A stretch of 64,000 nt of DNA, from the NCBI GenBank assembly GCA_015345905.1, contig JADDTR010000043.1, positions 35,528 to 99,527 of the forward strand, given 5' to 3'. The number at the start of each line of letters is the position of its first letter. The stretch's first letter is position 1. This document shows, one piece after another, positions 1-10,997 of the stretch. This stretch comes from Aotearoamyces nothofagi (Eukaryota; Ascomycota; Leotiomycetes; Leotiales; Tympanidaceae). The notes under the pieces are model-generated. The model searched no databases and was not told the DNA's origin. It worked only from the letters and a program-made list of their open reading frames with translations. The translations under genes were made by a program, and so were the position numbers.

Positions 1-1031
1 AACATCTAGGCAACGTATCAACCGTCTTCTCCGTATCCGCACCACAGAAGTACGGGATCGAATATCGTGCGGGCGTTACCTTCCCCTCTCCATTCTTGCC
101 TTCTGGTAGCGGCGGGGCACGGACTCGATGGAGCGTCGATTTCAAGATGTCGTTACTCCATCTCTGTAGAAAGTCCCCAATGTTGACGACAACTGTTCCG
201 GGAATGTATGGCGCGGAGATGAACGAGCCTTTTTCATGCGGATTTTCAATCTCAAGGCCACCAACTTGATCCTGGAAGAGAAAGGTAATGGTTCCAAAGT
301 CGGAATGAGCCGCAATCCGCTCGGCTTTTCCGAGACGCAATATTTCCTCTTCGACTGGAGGATAGTGGAGAATGCGGGTTTGATTGTCTGCATTCTGGTG
401 ATATTGAGTGAAGGTATCTTCTTCTACGTCCATTCCGATAGCAAGTGCTCGCAAGACCCTGAGCTCTAGCTGGTACATTTGGCCATAGAAGCTATTAAAG
501 AACGCACGGAATCCGGGAAGCTCTTCCTCTGGTAGCCAGATATTGGGTAGTTCTTTGCTGTCTTCGCGGCCCATTTCATAGGACTCCTTGAAATCTGGGA
601 TCTTTCGAAGCTCCTTGAGGTCGGCACTGTCGAACACAAAATGGGATACCTTCTCTCGGCCAATACCAGAGTATCCTCTGTGCCACCAGCCCTCTGGAGG
701 GTGTGGAGCTTTCATTTTGGTCTCTTCTGGAAGAGCGAAGAATTTAGCACTCTGTTGGAGTTTGTCAAAATTAATTGCTGATATGGGACTCTGGATGTGA
801 AGCCTGGTGGCCTGGTCTTACCCAAGTAAATGCCTCGTCGACCACCTCTTGAGGTAATCCATGGTTCTTCAGATACACAAAGCCGACGTCTCGGAATGCA
901 GCGAAGAGCTCTTTGCCGGCTTTAGTTGTTCCATTCGACGTCCCGAGCTGAGAGAAATCTACTACGGGAATTGCATCGTTATTCCTAGTATCTCCTACGG
1001 GGTTCTGATGGCCGATAGGCAAAGAGGCCAT
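1..1031 (-). CDS. 2-oxoglutarate/Fe(II)-dependent oxygenase, isopenicillin N synthase-like (3' end outside window)
   Basis: Two exons are visible: 822-1031 (start ATG at 1031) and 1-751, with a 70-nt intron at 752-821. The second exon is open to the window edge, giving about 320 residues; the family is usually 340-360, so only a short C-terminus is missing. An N-terminal DIOX_N-like region (IPVVDFSQL, VGFVYLKNHG) precedes the double-stranded beta-helix domain. The iron ligands are visible as HSD in AAHSDFGTITFLFQD and the distal His in STLHRVRAPP. Family members hydroxylate or oxidise small molecules with 2-oxoglutarate, iron and O2 in the cytosol. The substrate cannot be read from sequence, and no biosynthetic cluster partner is visible. 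The acceptor at 752 was chosen because it alone keeps the SAKFFALP motif in frame. Confidence 0.88.
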
Positions 1032-1788
1032 AATGATTTCAAATACAGCGATTGATCAAAAGCTGAAGTCCTTAACCTATTTATGAATAGATACGAGATG
1101 GAGCTTAAGTAGGCCCAGATGTATTAGTCAACCAAATACTCCAAAAGCCTAATCTAAGACTTCATATGTATGCGTAGTCACGCGTCAGTTACAGTAAGCG
1201 TCAGACACTCAAGAGGATGTTGTCCAATCAATATGTAGTGCTTACGGCAGTTGTAGAAGCGGCGCTGACATTGATATTGCGATGATAGGGAGAGGGAGAT
1301 AGGGAGATAAGACAGCTATCGAGAGATAAGAACATAGCTATTGGGGGGGGAAGTTCGGGCTCGGCAAAGACCGCCATGGCTCTGCGTGCTTGTCTTGGGA
1401 CGTCGGGCCAGACTCAGAGCATGAATGAAATACTCGAGTGGAATCCAATCTCTACAGACTGAGACCAGTGGGAAATTAACATACATGTAATAAGCGGTAC
1501 TATGAATTCGCCCAGATAGCTTGGTACGTGAGTATTTATTATACGATATGCTCTACTTATACATTATAATCCCGGAGGCTTCCAGCTACTACCAAGGCAG
1601 AGAAATGAGGATCAGATAAATGTGCCGATCTTGACATTTATATCTTATATCATCAGAAGGGACCAACAAAGCGTGCTAAATTAAAACAAGCTAAGCTACA
1701 GCAATCTGGAATATGTATTGACGGCCTGCCAGATTTAGGCGTCATAAAGAGTTAATAGACACACAATAATACGAAATCATGATATCCC
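1032..1788. other. intergenic, no gene seen
   Basis: Moderately AT-rich spacer with a short purine-rich GGGAGATA-type tract and a G8 run near 1345. I see no coding potential, RNA gene or clear repeat. Confidence 0.6.
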
Positions 1789-3182
1789 TTAATGCCCAGT
1801 AACTGGTAGTCCTCGGCTTTCCAACTCCTTTTTAATGATCTTCCAGCGACCAATACTCTTCTCGCGATCAATAGGCGTTATCCTCCTGTCAAATATCTTC
1901 ACGTTGGGAAGATTGAACAAATCTTCCCTTTGGGCAAGCGCTTCAACAACTTTCCTTGGCTTAGGTGGCGTCACAAGCTGCGCAAGAACCCCCGAAACAG
2001 TGCTGGTGGATTTGATGGATGAGTCAGGAACGCGAACGCCAGTAAGTTGCGTAACTCGCTTGATGACCTAAAAGGATATCAGTAACAATTTTCGGCGGGT
2101 GTGGTTGAGTTACTTACAGCAAACTTAACTTCCGGGTCCTCCACGGAGATTGAAAGCCAGACTGGATTAAACGATGCTACCTGTTGGTGGAATTCAATTG
2201 CTCGCAAGAGTGTGTTTTCCTCGTCGGGCGGAGCTATGGCAGAGCGATCTGCAGCAACGTCCTCCTTAGACTCGGTGGGTGCTTCATTTTCGACACTCTC
2301 CTCAATGAGGTCGTCAGCAGCAGGCGACCTTTTCTTTAGAGGGTCCACGGTAGAGCGATCTGCAGCAACATCCTCCTCGGACTCTGTCGGAGCTTTCTTC
2401 TCGGCAGTCTCGTCAACGCTGGTGACAGACGAATCATGTTCCAAAGGATCAAATGGAGAATGGTCAGCGTCAACGTCTTCCTCCGATTCAGTTGGTACCT
2501 GATTCAAGGGATTAAAATTCTCCACAATTTGCTTTATAGAAGAAGTTCCCGAGAACTGTAACTCGGCTCCCTCACTAGATGCCGAGGGTACGATCTGTAC
2601 ATCCTTCGTTACGTCGATACCAGTTGTCGAACCGGAGATCCTAGAGAGTGGTAATCCAGCTTGTCTTAGAGCAAACACCTCTACAACCGCACGATGTAAT
2701 GCTGCAGTGAGTTCGTATGGATCGGAAACTCTTTTGGCTGGAACAAAGCCTTCGAATTCTGGATCAAACCGGTCTGCTCTCCACCAATTGCCACGGCCTC
2801 CTACTTCCTCCAACCCATCCCAATTGGACGCAGCCTCATAAGATAGATCTTGCCAACTACTCTTGCGTGATTCTAAGGACTTGTCTTGAGACTTTAGACT
2901 TGTGGGTAGGACTTCTTCGGCGACCTCAGCTGTATTCGTTTCGGCAAATTGGCTGACTTTGGCATATGGATCCTTCTGTCCTGGTGGTGAATCTGTTCCC
3001 CATATCTTCTTCCGTATCTTCTCAGTATATGGGATTGAGGGTGTTGATTGTGTCGGTGATCGAATAGACGTCGAGAATGGAGCTGCGCGGTGCCCGCATA
3101 TAGCATAAAGGAATGAGGATGGCGAAGGCCTTGTTGACTGAATTTGTACAATCGACCTGTCTATTCTTGATATCCGCCGCAT
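1789..3182 (-). CDS. mitochondrial large ribosomal subunit protein mL50-like
   Basis: Exons 2118-3182 and 1789-2067 give 447 aa; the 50-nt intron is phase 0. The first residues are basic and Ser/Thr-rich with no acids (RRISRIDRSIVQIQ), as in a mitochondrial targeting peptide. A conserved block follows (YTEKIRKKIWGT, PPGQKDPY, then SYEAASNWDGLEEVGG). Two conserved stretches, LTAALHRAVVEVF and the C-terminal VIKRVTQLTG, resemble fungal mL50. Between them lies an acidic low-complexity insert made of three copies of a unit close to APTESEEDVAADRS, roughly residues 225-325. The insert probably explains why the protein is longer than its family. The role would be structural, in the mitochondrial 54S subunit. 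The family call rests on remembered motifs and is moderately sure; the exon model is firm. Confidence 0.68.
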
Positions 3183-3429
3183 CTTGTATGTGTAGAAATT
3201 GACGCATAAAGTTGAATCAACGATACGTTGGTCATTCGATCTTTGGACTTTTTGAAGCTCTAGGTTATTGGAGATACTTCATAAGCACTAGTCTCAAAGT
3301 GGCACGGGTGGAAACGACGCATCGGACATTCCGCGGAAACTTGTCTCCGCTCCGCTCTTATATCATCGAACAGCAACACTCACTACCTCGAACTTTACCT
3401 TCAGAAGTGTTCTCAAGACCGTGAAAATC

Positions 3430-3939
3430 ATGTCTCGAGGCATTTCTCTCTTTTTTGTACTCTTCGCACTGTTTGGCTTAGCCCTTTCCTCATGTATGCC
3501 AAATCCAATGACCCCTACCACACACGACTTACACTGACCATCTACAGCAGCTCCATCATTCTGTAAATGCACCTGCTTCACCAATAGCACAATTATCGAA
3601 CTCGGCCCGCAACATTCTGATCCCTCGACCAACCCTCCTTCTACCAGCCTCTTCTCACGCGCTGGTTCAAGCTCGTCCTCATGCAGTCAATGTAATCGCG
3701 CATTCTGCCTCTCTTACCACATCCCCATTTGCAAAGGCGCAGAGGAGAAAGATGTCTTTACAACGTGCTTTCAGAGAGATAGCAGGAAAGACCAGATAAT
3801 TGTATTGTTATTCATTGGGGGGACGGTGGGGCTATTGGGATATGCAGCTGTGAAGCAATTTCTAGAGCAGAAATCTAGCTTAGGGAGAGACGTGCAAACA
3901 CAGGCACATGGACAATACCAAGCAGTATCTGGAAGATGA
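3430..3939 (+). CDS. small cysteine-rich membrane protein, conserved in fungi
   Basis: Exons 3430-3494 and 3549-3939 (54-nt intron) encode 151 aa. A hydrophobic N-terminal signal segment (ISLFFVLFALFGLALSS) is followed by a Cys-rich lumenal or extracellular part. That part contains FCKCTCF, CSQCNRAFC and PICKGAEEKDVFTTCF, eight or more cysteines likely to form disulfides. A single membrane segment (IIVLLFIGGTVGLLGYA) and a short polar tail complete the protein. I recognise the architecture as a recurring uncharacterised fungal family, but I know no function. The splice joins TCA-T to CA-GCT and is the only junction that keeps the Cys motifs in frame. Confidence 0.78.
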
Positions 3940-4416
3940 AATACTTTGGGGGGGGGGAGGATATATGAATATCTAACATTAAAAGGGACGCGCTGATATC
4001 GGCTTCGAGAAGAGTTCGCCGATGGTCTCGGTCTTGAAGCAGCAAGCTACAGGACTTGCAGAAGTGCTCGCCCAAAGCTAGCATAGAACGCAAGACATAC
4101 AGTGACGGGTATATATCGATTAGGAATATATCTCGCTAAATCCTTGCTTGGTTGGCTGGGACATAGACGACTTAGAGTGACGATGCAGAAATTATTAGGA
4201 TATTTTGAAAGCATGGAAGAATGGGTTTACGGAAAAGGGAAGGCAATTCATTTCAAATGAAATTGCAAGACACAAGATATATGTTATGATATCCTACTAT
4301 GTTGGAAAAGAATTGGTAAACGAATTCTTCCGGCAGATAATGCATCTTTTACCCAACGCCTCATGATATATAAGATTTGAATGCCCAACCCAATGCATAA
4401 TATCCGATGCAAGCTT
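3940..4416. other. intergenic between convergent genes
   Basis: Spacer between the 3' ends of two convergent genes, holding a G9 run near 3950 and AT-rich sequence suitable for 3' UTRs. No other feature seen. Confidence 0.6.
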
Positions 4417-5662
<1,246 letters not shown>

Positions 5663-5754
5663 TTAATTAAAATCCGGTAAAAGGTAGATGTAGATTATCT
5701 CGTCGTGCCGTCGTAGTCCAGGGGTTGGAAGAGGATAGGTCACAGTTGGAGGGG

Positions 5755-5761
5755 TGAGTCA
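5755..5761. promoter_or_regulatory. TGAGTCA, general amino acid control (Gcn4/CPC-1 type) element
   Basis: Exact match to the TGASTCA consensus bound by Gcn4/CPC-1 bZIP factors, 119 bp upstream of the DAHP synthase ATG. Genes of aromatic amino acid synthesis are classic targets of this control in fungi. A 7-mer can occur by chance, so the call rests mainly on position. Confidence 0.5.
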
Positions 5762-6216
5762 AGCTAAAAATATAAATTTACAATCGGCTGACTGCTTCCC
5801 GGCAGTGGTCCCGATAGCCAATCATAATTCATCGATTGCCTCATAGCCTTGCGTGGTTGTCTGAGGCATCGATAGTTCGGCGCCCGGATTAATTTAGGTT
5901 GATCCAAAACACCAAGGCGGCTGGATAGTCTTGACCATGTCTATGGTGAAGCAAAAGTGAAACCATCAGTCTTTTCTTCACACCTGGCGGCCCAAAGAGC
6001 TGAATATACAAGTACCACATTACTCCGTCATTTTATTGAGGCCCTTCAATTAGTATTTTATCCACAGTCAAACGTCTGGTCCGTTTCTAAGAGCAACACA
6101 TAACTCTCGCCTACATTCTGCCTGGTACATCACTTGAGCAGGCAACCTCAGCTCTACAACATCGGTTGATCCTGTATCGAAATCCCGTGCTCGGATTGCA
6201 CGTATATCAGTCAACA
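5762..6216. promoter_or_regulatory. divergent promoter region between DAHP synthase and the 6217 gene
   Basis: About 580 bp separate the two divergent start codons (5636 and 6217). I see AT-rich tracts but no clear TATA box, and no other coding sequence. Confidence 0.4.
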
Positions 6217-7113
6217 ATGCAGAATAGGAAGCGGGGTAGAGAGGATGAGTCTACGCACAGCTTTGGTGAACACCGATCTACAGTAAAACACACAATATTC
6301 CTCTGATATTTCTAAATAAATTAATGACAGCATTAGAAACGCCGAATAGCATCTCTCGCCTTCCGCCACTCACCAGAAATTAAGCTTCGACAGCTCTTAA
6401 GCTACGATTTACCTCCCCCATCGCCGACAGTAGCAGACATAACACCTGTGGGGTCCGATTCAGAAGAAGCTCCCAAGATCAATGAGCCGAAGTCTTTATT
6501 CTCTTGGTCGTCTTCGCCCAACCTGCCACAAACCAATAGTTTTAACAGCTCTCCGTTGCCATGTCACCATGGATCCCGGTCCTCGGAAATGGAGGACGCT
6601 ATGATATACTCAGAGGACCTCGAGATGACAGACACAGACCTTCTTTATCCTGGCCCTTTCCAAATAGACTTGTCTGCAAGTCTTAGCAGTCGGATCCCAA
6701 CTCCAATAACTACTCGATTCTCTCCCTACATCAGCTCTACAAATATAGCACCCTCACACTTAGACCTCACCACGAATACATTATCAGGTGTCACTGACGA
6801 GGAAGCCATTGTCAATCGTCTTATACGAGGTCGCCGACTTCCGAGTCCAATCAGTGAGGACGATACAAGCCCAAGCGTGGTTCTGGAAGGCTTGAGCGGA
6901 ATTCAGATGGATGTTGAATCAGTAGAGAAGGCAGAGACACCGAAGAAAGGCCACACGAGATCAGCGCATAGGTTACAGAATTGGGGTGGCTTTGGAGCAG
7001 ATATTGGATCTAGTTGCGGACCTGTGAAGAGGTTTAGCATGGGATACAAAAGTGACTGTGAAAAGTGCCAGAAGAGGCTTCCTGGTCATTTCAGTCACAT
7101 CATTATCCAATGA
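6217..7113 (+). CDS. conserved fungal protein with C-terminal GYKSDCEKC/PGHFSHI motif, function unknown
   Basis: Exons 6217-6282 and 6337-7113 encode 280 aa. The upstream exon supplies the ATG and a basic start (MQNRKRGRED) and splices in phase 0 to KRRIASLAFRHSP. The middle is low-complexity, Ser/Pro and acid rich, and looks disordered. The conserved parts are the basic N-terminus, which resembles a nuclear localisation signal, and the C-terminal block SMGYKSDCEKCQKRLPGHFSHI with its CxxC pair. I recognise this tail from uncharacterised fungal proteins but know no biochemical role. Divergent from DAHP synthase. A downstream in-frame GTG at 6448 is not a plausible start in a fungus. Confidence 0.75.
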
Positions 7114-7299
7114 GTTACTTGCGGCTTAGGTATGGGAGATCATAGGAGGACGGCCAGGGATTTTGGGAGAATATCGTTAAATACAGCGGCGACAAATGAT
7201 CGTACTGCGAGCGTTGCAACGATTGGTTATATAATTATCTATTTAGCGAAAAACCTCAGCATAGCATAAATACTACACTTTGACTTCACAGATGAAGAT

Positions 7300-8562
7300 T
7301 TATTCACGAACAAACAGGCCTGCCATTCCCATGCCAGTTCCTATGCACATGCTTACCACTCCAGTCTCTAAGGCTTGCCTTTCCATTTCAGGTAATAAGT
7401 CTGCCACCATTCTTGCACCGGTAGCTCCTAGCGGATGCCCAAGAGCAATCGCACCACCATTGGGATTGACTCTTCCCTCTGCCAACGCATTCTCCAAGCC
7501 TAGTTTCCTCAAACAGTATATCGCTTGACTAGCGAAAGCTTCATTGATCTCCCACAATCCGATATCCTTCGTGGTGAGCCCGGTGTATTCTAGAAGCTTT
7601 GGTATAGCAAGTGCAGGTCCGATTCCCATCTCATCAGGCGCACACCCAGCGACTTGCGAGCCAGCCCACTTACCGATAATTGACGACGTCAGACCTAGAT
7701 CCGTGGCAGTGCTTCTTCGCATCAGGAGTGTTGCAGCTGCACCATCAGATATCTGTGATGAATTTCCTGCAGTCGATGTTCCGTTTTCTTTGAAGGCAGG
7801 CTTCAGCTTGTTCATTCGTTCTATGCTGGCGTCCATGCGAATTCCGTCGTCTTTGTCGACTGTGATAGTTTTCTCATCCCCTACTTTGTTCCCTGCCTTG
7901 TCCACTTCTTGAAATCGTGTAGTAACAGGCACTATCTGCTTGTCAAACAACCCCTTCTGCTGTGCTCTGAATGCCCGCTGGTGACTTGCAGCTCCAAACT
8001 TGTCTTGGTCAGCTCGCGAGATGCCATATCGTTCAGCCACGTTTTCAGATGTCAGTCCCATTGGCATTATACAGTCTCTCACATCTTTGTCAGGACTGTC
8101 TTTCAGCTCCGGCCATAATACCGTAGGAATGGCTTTTGATCCGTAGTTACGTGACATGCTCTCCATCCCTCCGCCGATACCGATATCTATCATGCCCATC
8201 GCAATGCTGTGTGCCACGTTTGTAATCGCACTTAAACTACTCGAGCATGCCCGATTGACTGTGTAGAAGGATGTGCCGGTGGAATACCCGGAGTGGTTCA
8301 TCGCCATGCGGCCAGCTTTCGAGCCACCCAGCTCAGATAGAACGACGCCTACGCCAACATCTTGGATCAGCTTTGGATCGAGGTTTGGATTCGCGGCGAG
8401 TGTTGCTCTGAGGACAGCAGCGAGGAGCTCTTCTGGATAAGCATCCTTGAATTTGCCTCGCGTCGCGCGAGTTATGGGCGTGCGGAGGGAGGAAAGGATG
8501 ACAATGTCATCGGGACTTTTTGTTAGAATGTTTCGGAGGCCTTTACGTATCACACTCGCCAT
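7300..8562 (-). CDS. 3-ketoacyl-CoA thiolase (acetyl-CoA C-acyltransferase)
   Basis: Single exon, 420 aa, full thiolase length. The enzyme cleaves 3-ketoacyl-CoA with CoA in the last step of beta-oxidation. The nucleophile Cys is about residue 106 in NRACSSSLSA (commonly NRQCSSGLQA). The catalytic His is near 376 in NPNGGAIALGHPLGATGAR, and the second Cys near 406 in CIGTGMGMAG. INEAFASQ is also present. The N-terminus (SVIRKGLRNILTKSPDD) does not show the usual R-L-x5-H-L PTS2 signal, and the C-terminus VRE is not a PTS1, so peroxisomal or mitochondrial location is unresolved. Filamentous fungi often carry several thiolases, and this looks like the paralogue whose conserved start is KSPDDIVILSSLRTPI. 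It could instead be named a peroxisomal thiolase by homology. Confidence 0.93.
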   Translation of the reverse strand: MASVIRKGLRNILTKSPDDIVILSSLRTPITRATRGKFKDAYPEELLAAVLRATLAANPNLDPKLIQDVGVGVVLSELGGSKAGRMAMNHSGYSTGTSFYTVNRACSSSLSAITNVAHSIAMGMIDIGIGGGMESMSRNYGSKAIPTVLWPELKDSPDKDVRDCIMPMGLTSENVAERYGISRADQDKFGAASHQRAFRAQQKGLFDKQIVPVTTRFQEVDKAGNKVGDEKTITVDKDDGIRMDASIERMNKLKPAFKENGTSTAGNSSQISDGAAATLLMRRSTATDLGLTSSIIGKWAGSQVAGCAPDEMGIGPALAIPKLLEYTGLTTKDIGLWEINEAFASQAIYCLRKLGLENALAEGRVNPNGGAIALGHPLGATGARMVADLLPEMERQALETGVVSMCIGTGMGMAGLFVRE

Positions 8563-9023
8563 CGTGAATTGAGAAAAGTCAACCCCTGCGTTTATGCTCT
8601 TGCGTCCACTGTTAGAAATAGGTCTATACAGGATTGTTCGGGGGGACCAATCATGCGACGAAGGAATTGATTCGAGGCAGCTGAATGTCTTGATGAGAGG
8701 ACACAGCTATGAGAGGAAAAGGCTATATACATTAAACAGAAGAATACAAAAGAAATTAAAGCTCTGAAGCTTGCAACCCCACACCCCCTACCCAGATGGC
8801 ACTTCATAACGGCAGCGGAGAACCAGCGCAGTCCAGTCGGCAATGGTGTCGGAACGTGGAGAAACTCGGAACCGGGGAAGAGAATCTCCGCTATTTGTGT
8901 GGGGCCTTGTTAAGCCCAACGACAATCGATTCGGCTGTGAGGTATGGCATACTCGTAGCAAATTGTTCAGAAACCCGTACAGATCGTAGCCGGATTGATG
9001 ACCGCAGACCAATATATGGTGGC

Positions 9024-9240
9024 CGATGAGATATGTGCGGCGCTTTTGGCTACTGCAATTAATGAGGAGAGGCTGACGAGTAACAAGATGCGCGAGGTAT
9101 GGCACAATCCGAATGCATTGCTCGGAAATGTCTCTAAATCGCGTTTGGATCTAGTCTGGATTGGTCATCGCATACTCTGATGTAGCTGATGAGATATGTG
9201 CGGCATCCTTGGCTGCTGCAATTAATGCGGAAGAGAGGTG
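9024..9240. repeat. imperfect direct repeat, about 50 bp, two copies 166 bp apart
   Basis: GATGAGATATGTGCGGC begins both copies (9024 and 9190). In both it is followed by a similar TTGGCT(A/G)CTGCAATTAATG segment and a GGAAGAGAGG-like end. The copies differ by several substitutions and an indel, so the duplication is not recent. Confidence 0.7.
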
Positions 9241-9307
9241 GATGGGTGACGAGAAGAAATAGGGAGGTTTTTTTAATGGAGATGCTAGATATACGCATCT
9301 TGATTAG

Positions 9308-9372
9308 TGAGGTGAGGTCGAGGTAAAGCGAAGTTGAGGTAAGTGAAGTTGAGGTAGGTGAAGTTGACTATG
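9308..9372. repeat. short tandem repeat, GAAGTTGAGGTA(A/G)GT unit
   Basis: About four imperfect 17-18 bp units of the type GTGAAGTTGAGGTA run in tandem, just downstream of the unknown gene on the minus strand. Confidence 0.7.
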
Positions 9373-9475
9373 TTGATGGCATTTCCGCGAAATCTCCGTT
9401 CAAGAGTGTAGATATGCGATTATTGAAGAATCGCAATGGAGTGTTCTCTCAAGAGATTGCCGATGATGACTTGGT

Positions 9476-10866
9476 CTAGGCTGTGTCCATGCAATTGGCG
9501 CTCTTCCTGATATCCTCCTTAACCCAATCTTCCGTATCCTCCTCACCTTCCTTGCTTTCGTAGCCTGTAACATTCCACCGCACAGGATCGTCGCTGTACT
9601 CTCGATCAGGGTCATCCCAAAATCCCCTATCATACCACATAATGTGGCTATCGCCCTCTCTTGGGCCCCATACGTGGTGGACTGCCCAATTGTCATCGAT
9701 CTCAGCCGAAATCAATGACCCACGTATGTAGTCACTGAGCTTGGCGAAGAAGGAGAGTTGCCAGTATGAGTAGGCAACGATCGCCAGCTTTTTAAGCTGA
9801 AGCGATTTGATGAGGCTTGGTAGAAGTGGAAAGATCTCTGTGAGAATCTTTCTCTTCCCTCCCTCCATCTCCATACACTCCTTCAAATTCAGAGTGAGTT
9901 CTTCGACGGCTGGTGCCTTGAAGATCCACTACGTATCTATCGTTAGTTTCAATAGTAGGGCTTGGGAAAATATAAGATCTTCTTACCTCCGTCATCGTCT
10001 TCTTGAGGAACTCTTGATCCTCCTCCTTGTGCTCGTCACGAACACTATCAAATATGATGAGTAATGGACCTTCACTTTGATCTTTTAATACATACCGAAG
10101 GCGCACCTCCAACTTCTTGAGGTGCATTACCGCTGCCCGCGGCAATTCCTCCATTCTACCCGCGGCCTGGTTCGCCGCGCCGGCAATATTATATTGCAAA
10201 AAGTACACACTCTCGTAGTAGTACCTCATTGCCGCCATCTGTTGAGCCCTGTCGGCAGGGGTTTTTTTCGGCATGGTGCTGAGGAAGGTTGGGTTCCGGT
10301 ATGGAACCAGAGCCCCCTTCCTCAGGTGGTTATTGTCTTCGATGTCCGGTTGGGAGGCCGAGTCCTCTGTAAGAGCATTTATACACTCTTCGATCTCCAG
10401 TGGGATCCTGGCGGTAGTCACTGAGAAATTGTGTTGTCAGTAAACGGCGACAGAATTATAAGCGAGAATGACGGATTGGGACTCACTCTTATTGGATGAG
10501 AGGGGGAGGACGGTCGGCGCTAGTCTAAATCGTTTCATCAGTAAACGGTGATAGGACTGTAAGCGAGAATAGAAGGAGAGACTTACTCTTTGGAGGAGGA
10601 ATGGATGGGAGGTGAACGCTAAAATCCTGTTGTCAGTAAACGGCGACAGATTCTCAACGGGGGACACTTACTTCTTGTGGTGGAGAGGCAGGTGACTACA
10701 GTTCAAATTCACTTGTTAGGAAACAGCCGGAATATTTTGGACGACAAAGGACCATACTGGCTTACCTTTGTCGTCGACAACAAAGAATGCCATCAGACTT
10801 ATACCAGAATGTGCTGTCAGTAAAAGACCACCGTCTTATAGTTGGGGTTGGCTTAACTGTACCCAT
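9476..10866 (-). CDS. hypothetical protein with five small 5' exons and near-identical introns
   Basis: The two main exons are 9987-10420 (VMHLKKLEVRLRYVL, EFLKKTMTE) and 9476-9928 (WIFKAPAVEELTLNLKE ... NCMDTA, stop TAG). A 58-nt intron joins them in phase. Upstream, exons 10487-10519, 10587-10618, 10672-10695, 10766-10797 and a 9-nt exon 10858-10866 with the ATG can be chained in one open phase, giving 338 aa. The chain reads through short basic and proline-rich peptides (VHLPSIPPPK, TVLPLSSNK). The 9-nt exon is the weakest part; the start could also be the ATG created by the splice at 10487/10420. A possible 51-nt in-frame intron (GTATGT...GATAG) lies inside the large exon. RIPLEIEE resembles the start of an F-box, but the rest does not. 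Function not recognised. Confidence 0.5.
10421..10671 (-). repeat. three homologous introns in tandem (about 98-bp exon+intron period)
   Basis: Introns 10421-10486, 10520-10586 and 10619-10671 share the core CCGTTTACTGA before the acceptor. The first two also share TTCTCGCTTA, and the first and third share TCTGTCGCCGTTTACTGACA. The core spacing is about 100 and 96 bp. The exons between them are also faintly alike (C/T-rich, ending near AAGA before GTAAGT). A weaker relative (TTTTACTGACAGCACA) sits in the upstream intron 10798-10857. Confidence 0.75.
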
Positions 10867-10997
10867 TTATAGTAACTAATGATAGCCTTGATTACATAGT
10901 CACTTAGAAGATCCAAAGAAATGAAGACTTAGCAGGTACTAGTAATTGAAGTTTTTACTAGATAACTATGTGACTTTGTGTACATGGATAACCTCCA

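Larger units (their letters stand above)
8563..9475. other. intergenic with short duplications
   Basis: No gene recognised. It contains a direct duplication (9024-9078 and 9190-9240) and a short GAAGTTGAGGTA-type tandem tract at about 9308-9372, both listed separately. Confidence 0.6.
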
